Source: Membranipora membranacea (taxonomy: Eukaryota > Bryozoa > Gymnolaemata > Cheilostomatida > Membraniporidae). Taken from it: a DNA stretch of 64,000 bases. The stretch lies in NCBI GenBank assembly GCA_914767715.1, contig OU612068.1, positions 6,884,001-6,948,000 of the forward strand, in the 5' to 3' direction. Each line of letters opens with the position of its first letter. Within the stretch, counting starts at the first letter, position 1. The notes below the pieces were generated by a model, which had not been told where the DNA came from, did not search any database, and saw only the letters and a program-made list of their open reading frames with translations. Both the position numbers and the translations under genes were made by a program. Shown one piece after another: positions 27,001 through 42,000 of this stretch.

Positions 27001-30000
27001 GGTGCTACAAGGAACCATAATTATCACATGCGCGGCAGTCTCCTAAAGTACTGTAACTAATCATGTTTAGAAAAACGCAAATCAGATGAAAACAAAATAT
27101 TATCCATTGGCTTGAATGACCCCACATACCTTTTACAAAGATGTTAAAGTTGGCATCATCAGAAATTGTATTCTCCTTGGTGATAAGCTGTATAGAATAC
27201 TTTCCCTCGTCGACAAACTTTGGTTTGAGAACTTTGATGGAGCCTTTCTTAGAAGCTGGGTCCACATTGAACTGGGTCTTGTTGCCTGGCTTCACTTCAC
27301 GCTTACCCTTAAAGAACCTAATCTCAGGCATGTAATCACCGATCACCTCAAACTCTATGAGTATAGTCTCTCCTGTATCATAAACAATACACATATGTAT
27401 ATTTAGATCAAATAATATTTATATTGATATTTATACTAAATATTTGTATTAAACTAAATTTGAGAATAAGTTTTTTGTCTCAGGCAGCTCCAAACACCAC
27501 TGTACTGTAAATTGCAATGAAATAAAACAGTTTGAAGGAAACCAATCTAGACTCAACGACCTTACATCACAGGCATTTTCAGGTCTGTTCAATATCTGCT
27601 AGATTTGAGACCCACCTTCCAGAACGGTGTGATTCTGTGGCTTTTTAGCGAAATGAGGGCCGGTCTTCTCCTCCTCTTCAGGAGACATTGGGTCGTTGCT
27701 CTTAGGCTTTCTCTTAGGGCCCTCATTCTCATATCCAGGTGGAAGCTTTACAAAAATGGGAGCACAGATATATAACGGAAGAATATACTGTCTGAGTGTG
27801 CAGACAGTTTAAGAATCTGCTTTGCCAAGCTGCATGTCTAATCAATCATGTAAATTGAAGATGCTCATGGATGAAATTAACTTTACCATCCAAGACGTCT
27901 TGTATAAAGCTGTTGTCAATGATCATTGCTCTCACAGATCAACAAATTCAACCACCAACTGCACACATTGAAATCACCATGCCACCATGTCACACTAAAC
28001 CCTAACTACAGTGCATTGACACTTTTTTGCTTAGATCAAGATTGACCCAGTTTGCCTGCATTCCAGTTGCTCCACTTCCACCAGTCCTCCGCAAGCGTAA
28101 CCTGTGGAGGGGAAGCAACTCCGAATGCAGGTAAATGGACCAAACTTGGTCTTATTTCTGCTTACTGATGACAGATAGTTTGAAATCATCCAAACAGCAT
28201 ATGTATGACAAGTTCTAGTCTGTTAGCAAACAACCATAAATAGAAGGTAAGACAACAGTGATTAATTATTTGAGGTCATAAATTAGGGTAACTTACAGCT
28301 GCATCTTTTTGAACAGGCACCTTCGCTACACCTGAAAAATTGAGAGGCAAGTTATAAAATATGGAGAGATACTTGTTTATGATGTCTGTTTTTGTGTTAT
28401 ATATGAATACATCATCATCATTCATCTAAACTGAGATCTGCTGAGAATCAGGATCTGAACGACACAGATTATATCGCACTATTCAAGAGCACAGCCTCAA
28501 CAGAAAATGATTGACATTACCGTGTCAAAAAAGCAGCATTATTGTTAGTAATAGCTTCAGTTAGGGGGTATTTATTGTGGTCTGTTGGGATATGGTGGGG
28601 TAGGAGAATATTGTTAGATTCGATCATCGAAACAACATTGCCTGTGAGTTTTAAAAAGAAAAACTCTGGACATCTCGCTGTGTGGTTATCAAAGTGGTGA
28701 AGACTAAATTAGTAAAATTGATTTATCTGTAAAATGTGGGCCCTTCCGAGCTGTCACAGATTTTAAACTTGAGTTGTCAAAGAATGGTTAGGCTGGGGAA
28801 AGCTTTTGTATGCAGTGAGTTGCGTGCTTTACAATTTAACCCAGCTCATTAGTGAGAACAAGTGTAAAATACTTGGCGGTTGAAACAATAAAATCAAGAC
28901 GCATGCAACAAAATAAATAAGGATGGTAAAATTACTTGACTCCGACTCTACGGGTTCAGAAATCTGTACTATTGGGATTTGAGGTACAGCTGGTTTTTTC
29001 TTTGGCTCTACAAACATTAATGTTAATACCTGAGATCCACCATATGCAATAGCATAAACATTGTGGGTTCTTTACACAGGGTTAAACATAGAGTTATTAT
29101 ATAGTAACTCTATGTGGTTAAACTACAGGAAACAGTCACATGAACATGACAAGGTCTACTAATGACTATGAAAAAAATCTGAAAGAGAGAATAATAACAA
29201 AAAATGCCATCTTCTACTCAAATACTACTGCTTCAGTTTGCTAGTTAAGACAGAGTATTGGGTTCAGACTAAGTATCTGAAAATAGGGAAATATAACTTG
29301 CACAGGAATAAAATTAGAAATATATTAAAAATCAACTTCTTGCAGGGAGATAACAATGTCATTTGCAAACAAAAAATAATAGTAAAAGTTTTTATTTGGG
29401 TAAACGCAATTTTTTCAAAGGGCTAAAACTATTTTATGCTACAACAATTATTTATCTAACAAGTGAATGTGGAAAATTTCCCTTGATTACCTGGTGGAGG
29501 TTTAATTTCTGTTTGAAAATCATAAACACCACAGTTCTGTTATCATAGCATTGGGTTTTTTTTATTAAAGATGGCCGCAATAAAAGTGTTCCAGTATGTA
29601 CTTCTACCGGCCTCATTTGTTCGGTCGTACATTAGATGTACTTTAGTACACCCAAAAGACCATTAGTTAGAAGACCCATATATAGTCAGAGCAGAGAGGC
29701 TGGTAAGTGAAGGTGCTTGAGAAGCTATATGGATCTGGATTGGTACCACAAACCATGTTTGGAATTTAAGCTCGGTTAAGACATTTTGGACTTGTCTACA
29801 CATTCTCCCATGATAACAATATTGCCGGCTTTAATGACTGCCATGAGGAGTTAAAACGCATGCAATAAGCGCTTGAGTGGCATAATTATAAGACAGACAA
29901 TTATGATGGATACTGACCTTTAACTAGAATATCTGCAGAGGTTTGAGTATTTCCGAAGTCATTAGACACTTTGAGCATATATTTCCCTGAGTCTTCGACC

Positions 30001-33000
30001 ATAGCATCCTTGATCTCAAGACTAGAAAATGTAACATTTCCATCACTGATCAGGTATAACAATAACAATCATTATCACTTATATATATCCAGGGTAGGGC
30101 AAGGGGCAGAAATTATGTTATTATATAAAATTCCAACACTGAGTGATTCTGAGAAAAGTAGATTTTGTTCTGTCTGATGTCTCACCAAAAAGGCCAAAAT
30201 CATTGATAAGATCTCCGGCCAGAGGCTTACATTGAAACAAATAACCTTTGAGCAGAAGAAACCATTACAAAAGCAAAAATAGCATACAGCATGGTAGGTA
30301 TTTCCAGTCTTTAAATTCCATCAGCGGAAAGTGGAAAATTTTCATGCTTTGACGCAAAGATATTACAAAAATCCGAAATAGGAGTAAAAATGATTGAGAG
30401 GCAGCTGGTTGGTAGCGATTTCCTGAGAGGTCAAATACCTTGCAATGTTAGGTAATAGCCGGCAAATGCCAACTCATTAAATTCCACAGACCATTTTCAC
30501 ACAAGCAACAGAATGCATGATCCGCCTACAGTTATTTTGTATACCCTTTGTAAGTGTGTGGCAAGGTGTGCGGCCACTGGCCAGTTGAATTGTGGGGGAA
30601 GTAACATCGTAATATAGCAATAAGCATTTTTAGAATGTCTACGTCAAAAGAGAAGTTTTAGACTCATCTTCACAACTTCAACCTGTTACTCTGTTCAACC
30701 AGGGCTTACACCAATCCCAATCAAACAATCGTATCCCGCAACTATATGAACATTTCAAACCTTGAATCAAAACGAGACAGGGGGAGGTAATCATAAAGGC
30801 ACATACGTGGCAAAGTTATTCTTGAAGGTAGTGAAGATGTTCTTATTGTCTCCCTTGATTTCCATATCCTGCTTATGCCAGCTGCAGTTTATCGGCTGCG
30901 TTCCCTTCACCTTGGCTTGAAGGGTCGCAGTCGAACCATCATCGATGGTCTACAAAAAAGATAAATTCATTGAACACACAGACCCAGATTCTATCGATCA
31001 TTGAATTCAGTAGATCGCAGGTGATTGTTCAGGATTTCATGCTGTGCTGACTCATAAGTATCGTCTAGCCCTGTAGAATACCTTGATGTAATATTATTAT
31101 ATTTCATGTATACAGCATCTATGTATACCAGCGATCATTACAACTAAGCAGCATTCTTACGGTACCAATTATCATGCTGTGAGCTCTCTAGAGTACGTTC
31201 ATGGTGTTGTATAATACTTACAACATTGCTGAGCAGCTGAACAAAGGCTGGGGCATCTCCTTTCTTTGGAGGGGCGACTCCAGCTTTCTTCATAAGCTCT
31301 GCAATACAATTATACTTATGATCAGTCCATATAAAATGCAGAATACCTAATTGTATAATGTTGAAATGAGTGAGTCACCAAGAAACTAAAATCCAAAAAC
31401 ACAGTTTTATTTCTTTGTTTGTAAGCTTGGCCAGATGGTAGGAGGCTAGCCTTATTAATAATTCTGAAAGCTATATTTTTCCTTCGCAAACAATTTCACT
31501 TTTTTATTTGGTTTACTAGGTTATCTGTTGTGCATTATTGATAAAAAACAAAATGCATTTGCCATTTAGATTTTCGGGCCCCTTTATTGAATACAAAACC
31601 TTGTAGGCGATATTGGATGATCAAAGATATTTCGTTCAGTTTAATCTATAACCTCAGTTTTCGCACTTTCAAGTTTTTATAGTCTAATATCAATTAACTG
31701 ACAGTAAACCATATATTGAACAATTATCAGCAAAAAGTCTTATTCTGCAATAAATAGTTTTTAATTGGAATGGCCATAGTACACTTGTTGTTATAGAAAT
31801 AGGGAAGTAATATGAAGACAAAATCCAACATATTCATAATGTCCTGTGACATACTTGTATCCCAATTAGTTCACATCTTCTCACCCAACAAATCCTACAT
31901 AACCGTGCAAGCAATAAATAAACTCTTAGAAACAGCCAGGTCACTATTACCTGCACCTACACTTTATGCTTGCAACAAGAAGTACAGCGGAGAAATATAA
32001 AATCGAAAAGCTCCTACATCACCATTAATTAAAAATTCCCAAATACAATTTCTTTATTTTTAGATGTTTCTGTGGAACAGTTAACAGTTCATATGGATAG
32101 AAGAGCATAAAATGTAGTTAGTTGTATCCTGCGGTAGTGACATAAAATTTACCTTTATCATGTCCATTAGTATTACCAGCTTTAGGTATAGGCTTCAAAG
32201 AAATATCTAACTTATCCTTCGAAGACGAAGACGGTATTTTATTAGACTTCTTGAGTTTCACACCAAATGCCGACATTTTGCCACCAGAGATTATCCAAAA
32301 CAAGCTATCAGTAATCCGAAACTGACATCTAACCGGGGTATAGTTTAGCGTAAAGTCCCAGTAAACAATCGATAGAAGTTGAATATCAATCCAAGCAGAC
32401 TGTATCTCGAGACAATAATCCTATACCTTACTCAGTAAAAACCAGACTGAATTCTTTTTTAATAACACTGATCATTGATGCCCAACCTAGACGAGTTACA
32501 ACCGCTGTTCAGAATTAGAGAGTGTTGATGAAATAATTGTCTGTTTAACAAAAAACTCAAGGCAGCGAGCGAGCCAGCTGCCGATATATTTATCAATTTA
32601 GTTAATAATTACACAGAGAGAGGAAAGCTGCCAGTCTGATGCCTGACGTAATGAAAAAGAATTTTCACTCTCACTAATAAACACTGACGATGTGTGTGTT
32701 TATTGAAATGAACGCCATGAGCTGTCAGTTTTTCTAATGCATACCCAGAGATCTATCACTCTGAGAGGAGGTCTTATTTCAGGTCTAACCACTTGGAACT
32801 AATTTACCAAATGCCAAGAACAGGTTCATGGGTTCAAATTCAATATCAATCAAAACAAACGTTCTTTATTGGAATAGGCTCAGTTGATCCTTTGAATTGA
32901 CTTGTACTTTAACTGGACTCAAAATCAAAAGAGCTGTACATTAATTTCTCCAGTATGATTTTAATTCAGAAACATCCCTGATTGACCCTGAGGCTAGCCA

Positions 33001-36000
33001 ATATGTTGGGTCTTATTGATGGCCGGGGAGAAAAGAGCCGATGCCAGGTCATATGGTACTTTCAGGAAAGTACCTTCGACCTCGGCATTATTTAACTTTT
33101 GATGAATGGAAGTAATTTTCGGGCTGGCATAGTTCTATTTGATGATTAACGATCACATGTCCTGATAGTTTGATTGGTAGAGATGCTTAGAGATCCAAAA
33201 GTTGTGGGTATGTAACCCTTTCTGGTCAGTAAATTTTCATCTTATGTATTTTCCCACATTTATTATCAGTTGCCAAGGTCAAGGTACTTTCCTGAAAGCA
33301 CCATATGACCTGGCGTTGGCTCTTCTTCTCTCCACCCACCAACCTAATCAATTAATAGTATATGGAGTCTACACATATTATATAGTGTGTGGAGCCAACA
33401 CATTGGCTACCCTGAGTATAGCTCATTGCAATAGTGTGAGTGCTTGTACCTTGAATTTGATGTACCAGGGTAACTAGTAACACAAAGTAAGGATATCCTT
33501 ATTCTGGACAAGTATCTTTGGTTATCTACATTTATTTTCAGGGCTCTCGGTTGCTCTTGATATCCCGACATAGTGAGGTACCAATATCATATTGAGGTTG
33601 GTATTACATTAGAGATATATGTACATTGTTCTTCAGTGAGAAATTATGATTTGGTTTCTATATCAGTTTTGAGGGTGCAGGTGAATCGATCAGACAAATA
33701 TAAAGTTCCACTAATTGATATGGATACAAGTATCTGGAAACTAATTATTTCGCTAATCTGCTGTTATGCAGATGAAGGTTCCCAGCTTTGAGAATCCCTC
33801 CGCTGCAGGCACAATGCGCCCAGGGAATTACTCCCATATCACGGGCGTAACAGAAAACAGGCCACACATTTTATTTTAAGGTTTGATTCCTAAGATGATA
33901 AATCTAGTGCATAAAAGAGTTAAGACTGCAGTCTAGCCTTGAGCCTAGGATCAAAAAAACCGCCGCTTAGGATCAAAAAGACTTTCGCTTAGGATCAAAA
34001 AGACTTTGTGTCGCTTAGCGGTCATGATTTTGTTTTAGAGCTGAAAGACACCCACCATTGACATCTACAGGAACTGTGGCAGTTGCTTCACCTCTTGCGG
34101 TCTTCATTACCATTCTATAAGTACCACTGTCCACCATTGGATTCGGCTACAATACGAACATATTATATATATATATATATCACTGTCAGCCATTTAATGG
34201 TATTGTTCTTGAATAGGAACTCAAAATTGAACAAACCCAACAATCAAAAATAGGGCAATTCATTACTTCACTGTGTTGTGACTAGAGTGTTAGCAGATAG
34301 AAACCAATGAGCCCTCCATAAAAGCCAAATATTACTTAAGATCACTGTTCTCTCTTCACTAAGTACAAAGTAGCGACTCTGGTAAATTAAAAATCTGTAT
34401 GTTTAACACCTGATCAATAACAATTGATACAGAACACTTACATCTTTGATTTTGTAGGTTACGATGTGAGCGAGGCCATCTTGTTTGATATCGGTGATAT
34501 ATTTAGAGGCATTTCGCGGTACGGCTTTGTTGTTGCAAAACATGGTGATATTAGGTTGCTGCCCTGCCACAAGATATTGCCTGATGACAATGTATCCATC
34601 GGCAAAGAATACCTCCGGCTTAGAGGATAGCATCGGCTGTGCGGCCTTTGCCATGCTGGAAAACAAAAATGACAGATTTATGTTATACACATTTCAAGGC
34701 TATTCTCTTGTTCCTCCGATCTTATACAGTTGAGACAGATGGCAATCTGAGATTGTTGTTTGTATTGAACTATTTATGCATCGCTATGATCTTCCCAGGG
34801 ACTTGCTGTAACATTCTTGCACTGTTCCTCGGTTCGATGAAAGTAGTATGCAATTTATTGACGTGAAAATTGCACCAGGAAAGCACCAAATACCTGTTCC
34901 TGTTTACTACATACTAGCCGCGAAGATTAGCCCATTTTTGCACCTACAGGCACTTTTATAACATGCATCTGGCCTATTAGCAAGGCTGCCACTATGTTTT
35001 GGTCATCTTTCATTTCAAAACACAACACTTCACATATCGTTCAAAAATTTGGATATAAATAATAAGTAATATGTGAACACATATTTATAGGTAACGCTGT
35101 TTGGGTAGGTGCTTAAGATGACGTGATGTGGGCCCTTGACGAGGCACAACCGGCGTCGTGGGATAATGCAGCATACAATATACTGGTTGCTAATTGGCTG
35201 TAGATCAACTAAACTGAGGTAATTACTGTGAGTGTTATAAGCACATTGGCAAACAGCCGGCCAACAGGCTAGGCGAGCATGGGAGGATGCCTAGACAATG
35301 CTGCCTGTGTTTTGAACTACATTTCTTCAGAATCTATAAAAGCTACTATCATTTTCATGAATCCTATTTTGCATATGCAACCAATAGATAGAACATTTGA
35401 AGGCTACATAATTTCGGAATCCATGAAAGCAATTATCATTTCCTTGAATCATATTTTGTGTCAGAAACAGAACAATGTTAGATCCTCTTACGTACTTGAT
35501 CATGTCGTTGAGGGTAATACCAATGGTAGCATTACCCTCGCCATGCTCGTTTTTTGCCCGGATTTTGTACATTCCTTCATCGCCTGCCTTGAAGTCCTGA
35601 AATAATAAAAGTTTCGTCACATCTATACCATGGCAATAAGTAGACAAATAATGGGTGATATACACCACACACAACTGGTACAACTTAATTAGCAAATGTT
35701 ATCATTGTGATGAATTTTTCCGCTTCAGATTCTGCTTTTTTTTTGTAAAACCCAGTTAAAACTATTCTTTTGGTTAACTGATAACTAATATGCACAAGAG
35801 AAGTTTAGATACGGGTAATAATCTGATAGCTACACTCCAAATAGGGTAACTGATTATACTCCTGTCTTATTTACCTGGATAGTCAGCGTGGAGGTATACT
35901 TGTCTCCAGAGACCACCGTGTTGATGTTATATTTATTATTCGAGATTATAGAGTTATCTGCTCTAAACCAGTCGAGCTTCATCTCCCCCGTAGCCTGACA

Positions 36001-39000
36001 AACCACCTCAATAAAGATCTTACCATCCTTTTGTACAACAGTCGGCTTCTGTAGGAACATGGGACCAGTACCCGTCTTCATACCTGAAGTAATCGCAAGA
36101 TAGGAAGGAATGTAAACAATCTCTAGAAACAATACCATACTAAGAGAAATTGAGCAGAGGTTTATTATGTATAAATGATCTCTTAAAATAATACCGAGAA
36201 ATTGAGCAGAGGTTTCTATAAGTAGTCTGTAGTCGTAGGTGGCTGGATGTTGACAGAACATTGTTGAAGCTGGGCAGGGTAATACAAGCACAGAGTGTTT
36301 AATTGGAGATAGTAGTGATTTGGCGGGGAAGCATTTCGTTTTAAAATTCAGGGTGGAGACTAGCTTGACGACAATAAATCAGCAAACATTGGATACCCAA
36401 TAAGCAGACTCCTACCTTCAGCCTTCTTCCTGACTGTACATAAAACAAAACGATAATTTAGATAATATTGAATACCACTCACACAAAAAACATGAAATTC
36501 CGACCTTGCAATGCGGTGGGATTCCCCACACAATCCTGCCCACCATTGTAACTAATCTGGGATAAAATAAATCAAACTTAGTTGTGAAGTAAAAATAAGT
36601 TGTGAGAGAGAAATCCAAATGCCTGCCCCCATACTTCATTCCAACCTGATTTTGCATATCCATTGTTAGTCTTTCCACCATTCAATGCAGAAAGATTGGG
36701 TAATATAGTAGCCGAATCTTTATCGAAACTCTTGAGCTTTATATTTCCCTTGTCACCATTAGTGGTTTCCGATGTCGCAATCTTTTTCAATTTCACCCCA
36801 AAGCCGGCATTAACAGTTTCACCAGTTCTAGCAGTAGTCCTTTTACTTTTGAGTTGCACTCCAAATGGTGAGTTGCCAAAATGAGACATTTTTCAGACTC
36901 GAGAGTAAGTTGCTGTTTTTTTGTGAATGTCGGAAGAAGCCAGGATGAGAACTAACCCCACAGTAGTGCGAGCGGCTACTGGTAGCGGCAGCAGCTGCCA
37001 GACAAGGTCATAAAACATAATAGATCCTCTCACACTTTGATTTGCAGCGTTTGATTCCAAACGTCATAAATCAAAGTTTGAAATACCATGAGCAGACAAA
37101 ACCTTTCTTTTTACTGCTTTGAACTATTCCCGACAACGCTGTTGAGGAAAGGGAAATGAGCAGTAAACAGCGCTCTGCCGGCAGCAAATAAGCAGCACCT
37201 GGACTTTTGTTCCATTAAACTAACTAAAGATAAACAACAGAAACGCCTTCTATATCAGAATCTACATCTGAGGTGTATGCGCTTATAACATTACATCAAA
37301 GATTACCTTGGAGGTTGAGAGCTATGTTGGCGTTGCTTTCACCAAAATCATTTCTAGCGTTACACCTGTATGTCCCCCCATCGGCTGCTTGTGGGCCCTG
37401 AAACAGAATCGAGCAGCAATATTTGGCCGATTATATACGATTACAGTTTATAGATCATACATGAATATAAAAATCTGAATTCCACGGGCAATTAGGGGCT
37501 AGGGTCAGCATAAAATTGGTGTTATTGTTCCGAGCTATTTCAAGCTATACATGTTAACTCCTACATACAGCTCATATGCTAAATAACTGTGTGCAGACAT
37601 AAAGGTTATTCCTTTCGGCTGTACTATTAATTCAATTATGTTACGAAATATTTGCAGAATTTTTTGTTTGTGTAATTTTTATCGACCGAAAGCGTTAAGG
37701 CAGCAGATGTATATTATATACAGTGCTTCTCTCTAAATATGCTATCCCATATTGAACACACACAGTGCAATTCTATAATTTAGTATTGATGCTAACACAG
37801 TCATCCATTCATACGCATGGTTGCTGAACCCATGGTTGTATCAGGAACCCAACTGTGGCATACAGACGTTTACTATTATCTAACTTGGGTTGACAACTGC
37901 ATCCCAGAAGTCAATTTAAATAGGAGGATACACAAATACGGTGCATCTACCTCTCCACAACACGCACAACTATTCCATCAGTAAGGTACTGTTTTGTGGC
38001 CTTTTCTAGTACTCATAGCTGGCTCCTAGCAGGCCACTCTGAGACGGGAAATGTTTGTAACCCTTAGTGAGTGATATACACACATAATACCATAGAGGAG
38101 TAAAGTATCCGCTTGCCTTTTTGCACAGTGTTGAAATTGTGAAATTTTCTTCCCGTCTTTATTTTAAATAAGCTCCCAACTAAGGTATCTAGATCGTGAC
38201 GCTAGCTAAAATTAAGTCACCTCTTACCAGCTAAATTAAACTCTAGCTAATATTTCCTCCTCGATGGTAAAACTCAGTAAAATTTCCACTCTAGCTTATG
38301 TTGGAAAGGATAGTTACTGAGAATACAATGTGGATCAACATTGAAATCAAATGGACACTTAGAGGGGGGTTCTTCCCTGTCTATGAGTGCTCAAAACATC
38401 CCAAACCATAATCTGAGGAAATATTCTCAACCGTTACTATTTAGCCCAAACCACTACGCATCATCACGAAAAAAGTGTCCTGTCTATGAATACTTATTTA
38501 GAATATACCTACCAGGATAACAAGAGTTAGGTTGTATACATCACTGTTTCCCTGACGCTCTGACTTTATCTGTATTCTGTTAGAAGCTTGACATGGATTA
38601 CTTCCAAAGAACCATTGTACCTAAAACAAAGAAATCAATGAGTGAATACTTCACTCAGACCGGTATTCCCTCTCATGTTTATTCTAGGCTCCACAGCCTC
38701 TCATTGTCCAGTCCGTTGGTCGTACATGTGTGGATCATAAGTTGCGAATACACAAACTGGTCAGTTTCGTAATTACTAGCAACCAGTGAGAACTGCTGTG
38801 GCCTTCAATATATCAAAACAGCAAACAGCTGAGTTGTAAATTTGCCTGTATGCAATATAAGTTTTTGAGATCAGTATTATTTGAATCTACAAAAAAAAAT
38901 GTTGTCGTTAAATCCCCTTTCCAATATTTTGCAAGGGTGTGACAAAGAAATTTCTCAATACAAACAATTTGGAACGTACTTTTGGCACTGAGATTAATCT

Positions 39001-42000
39001 CTCTGCTCCTTCAGTTCAATGCAAAAAAGTGTTGATTCGCCATATCCTGTCAGTAATTACAAGCATTACAGCAACAACAACAAAAAGCTAACACATTAGT
39101 AACTTAAGTTGCAATATGGCTTGAAAGTTAACATCACAATCCCTAATACCGGTTAAGCAGTTATTTTTTGTAGCAATTAATAATAACACCAGGTACGAAA
39201 TCGCAAATCGTGTCCTGGATGGAGAGCTACATTGTAAACATTATCACCTTACAAAATCATTGCTATGAGTTTATGAAAAAAACCATAATCACTGTGATCA
39301 ATAATTGCAACAAAAAACACTCATTCGAAGCCCTATATAAATGAAGTCTGCAGCAGAAGAGGATCATCACAACTGGCTTTCTCAGCACAACCACAGTCAC
39401 ACAACATCAACTCGGAGACAGTTCAGGAAGAAATCAAGGTGAGCTTAACTTTGTGACCATCAATTGACTGTCGTGTCATTAACTAGCATTTTTCATAACC
39501 ATTCACAATATGTAGAAGAAAACTTGTCCTCTTAGTAATCTGGTGAAAAACTTACGATCATATGTTGGTGGGTCAAAACTGGTTTACAGATAAATACAAA
39601 AACATCATCGGATTAAAGTGGCTGGGAAACATTTGTGGATACCTAGTGATATTATCAATGATATTATTGTTTGAATTTAACAAAGTTAACAAATTTAGTA
39701 TCCTCAGTAACTTTTCATTATATTTTTGTAGAAGAAATGGCTAAATTTATCGCAATTATCCTGCTTTTGGCCGTTGTGCTGGTCATTGCCCAGGCCCGAC
39801 CAAATCAACGAAGAGGAGCAAACCGACGAAGAGGAGCAAACCGACAAAATCAGTTAAACCAACAAAATCGACAAAATCAACAAAACCAACAAAACCAGAG
39901 AAATCAACCAACATCAGGATCAGGTCAGGTTGTGATTACGTCTCACAGTCAGATAAGGGCATCAGGAAGTAGTTCTCTAAAGATTGAAAACTGTAATGAT
40001 CCAGATAATTGTAATGGCTTCGAGACAGGAGACTCATTTGATCTCAAATGTAATTGGTCCAATGTAAATGACCCAGATTGCGTCTTTAGAAGAACTACCG
40101 AGAGCATAATATTCGGCTAGTCTTCAGGTAACAAACTCTCAGCAGTTCAACTTCATGTGTGACAATTACTGTTTTCTTTAGTTGATTTCAGATAATTCTG
40201 CTCATTAATATATAATATAATATAGAAGATTTATAAATTACAAATATAGCATTATTCTCATTCTCACCGCTTACCAAAGCCAATAATCCTTTATATTGCT
40301 GTTGAAAATACACAAAATATTTTGGAAAACATTTGTCTTTGTGATTTATAAGCCATGCTCGTATCAGGCAGATTTTCAGATCTGTTCCAGGACCGGCTAG
40401 CTTGACAGCGGTTAATAAAGTCTGAACTATACCATACATATATAACAAGATGATTCTGTCGTTGAGAAATTATACTACACAAAGATTTAAAATAGAGCAC
40501 AGTAATATTTTACAGTTCAAAAAGATAATGCTATACTTATAGTCCATATTTTGTAAATGTGCTTCTCTTACGCTGGTCAATATCCTTCCGATCAAAACAA
40601 CATTTATTGCACTCGATTGTAATTTTCTTCCACAACAAGTTATGTATTTAGGTTCGTGCTCTGCACTGATATATACATGCTACGGCTCCAAACAAAACAA
40701 TACTATTAGATTCAGTGCAAAGACATAAATCATGAGCTTTTCTTTGACTTCCACTTTTTGCCATAAAATTGACGAAGATTTATCGCATCATTATCTTAAA
40801 TTATACAGTTGAATCATAAATCAGTGTTTCCACAGAATAAAACAGTTTCTTCATCTATCATTTCAGTTTGCCTGTGTTGAGTTGAGATGAAGCAACTGCA
40901 AAACGTTCTGTTGCTAGCAACATTTATGTTTTTTCTTTTTACTGCAAAATATTCTGCTAACGCACTTACTATTAACGATGGATTAGGGGTTGGTGACTTG
41001 AAAATTAGTAAGTATTCAGCTCAAAAGATTAACAGTTACCTAGCAGACACAAACATTTTTCTTACACAATTGTGGTCCTTTGTACTGCCCTATCAGAAAA
41101 GAGGCATATCCACGGACTCTACAGGTGATATTTTTTCTTTAATGCTGTCAAAGCTCTAGCAAGGACGAGGGGTTAATGTGGCTCAAGCAAACCAATGAAC
41201 TCTGAAGAGGGAGTTCATTGAGCAAACAGTCCATTCAGCTACTGTATGTTCTGATATACCAGTAGGCCTTGAGTCTGCTACATTGGCAAAATGAGATTGG
41301 CGAAATGTCTTTGGCAAAATCTGATTGGCGAATTGTGATTGGCAAAACATAGCATTGGCGAAATGTCTGCCGCACCTTGAGTGCGACCACTCACTATGTT
41401 ATTGAATTGAATGGATTATTTAGTTTTGATTTTACGTGCGCTCTGCCGGAAGGAAAGACAAAAAATCTCATAGCCGTAAACATAACACCTGGTCAGGTGA
41501 TGGCAGGTAGGTCGGAACCATGCCTCTGGCTAGGTCATCAAAGGTCAGATACCAGTACTTTGTGTGTGAATGTTTAACTTTGATAGTGGTTATTTATGTT
41601 ATTTATGAATTCCGGGAGAACAAGACAAGCTACACTGAGGAGTTATGGGTAGGATCTATCGACAACCTTCCAGCAGTGACCTCTTGTTTCAGTGACAAGA
41701 TAGGCACGGCATGCATTTGTACAAGAAGGCAGCCAACGTCCTGCAGACGATCTTATTACATACTTCGTGACAGATTAGAATGTAAATGGGAGCATATTAC
41801 TGACAACAATCTCAAGGCAGTTGGGTCCTTCAGCTGTTGATGCCACAGTGCATTGTGCATACAGGACACAGGATCCTAAAGTTAACTGTAAACACGCTAA
41901 CGGAAGGAAACTTAGACAAAGTGGACAACAGCTCCTGTGACCACTACAGAGAGACTGGCCAGGCTACACAATCATTATGCTCACTTTTTGATGAACTGAC

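Noticed and set aside
40188-40500. Minus-strand ORFs of 69-86 codons in the nested-locus intron
   Set aside because: Low-complexity AT-rich reading frames with no splice or start support.
41377-41577. Plus-strand ORF with FDFTCALPEGK as an extra exon of the nested locus
   Set aside because: No acceptor gives the phase required by the upstream exon, while 41124 joins 41587 directly and in frame.
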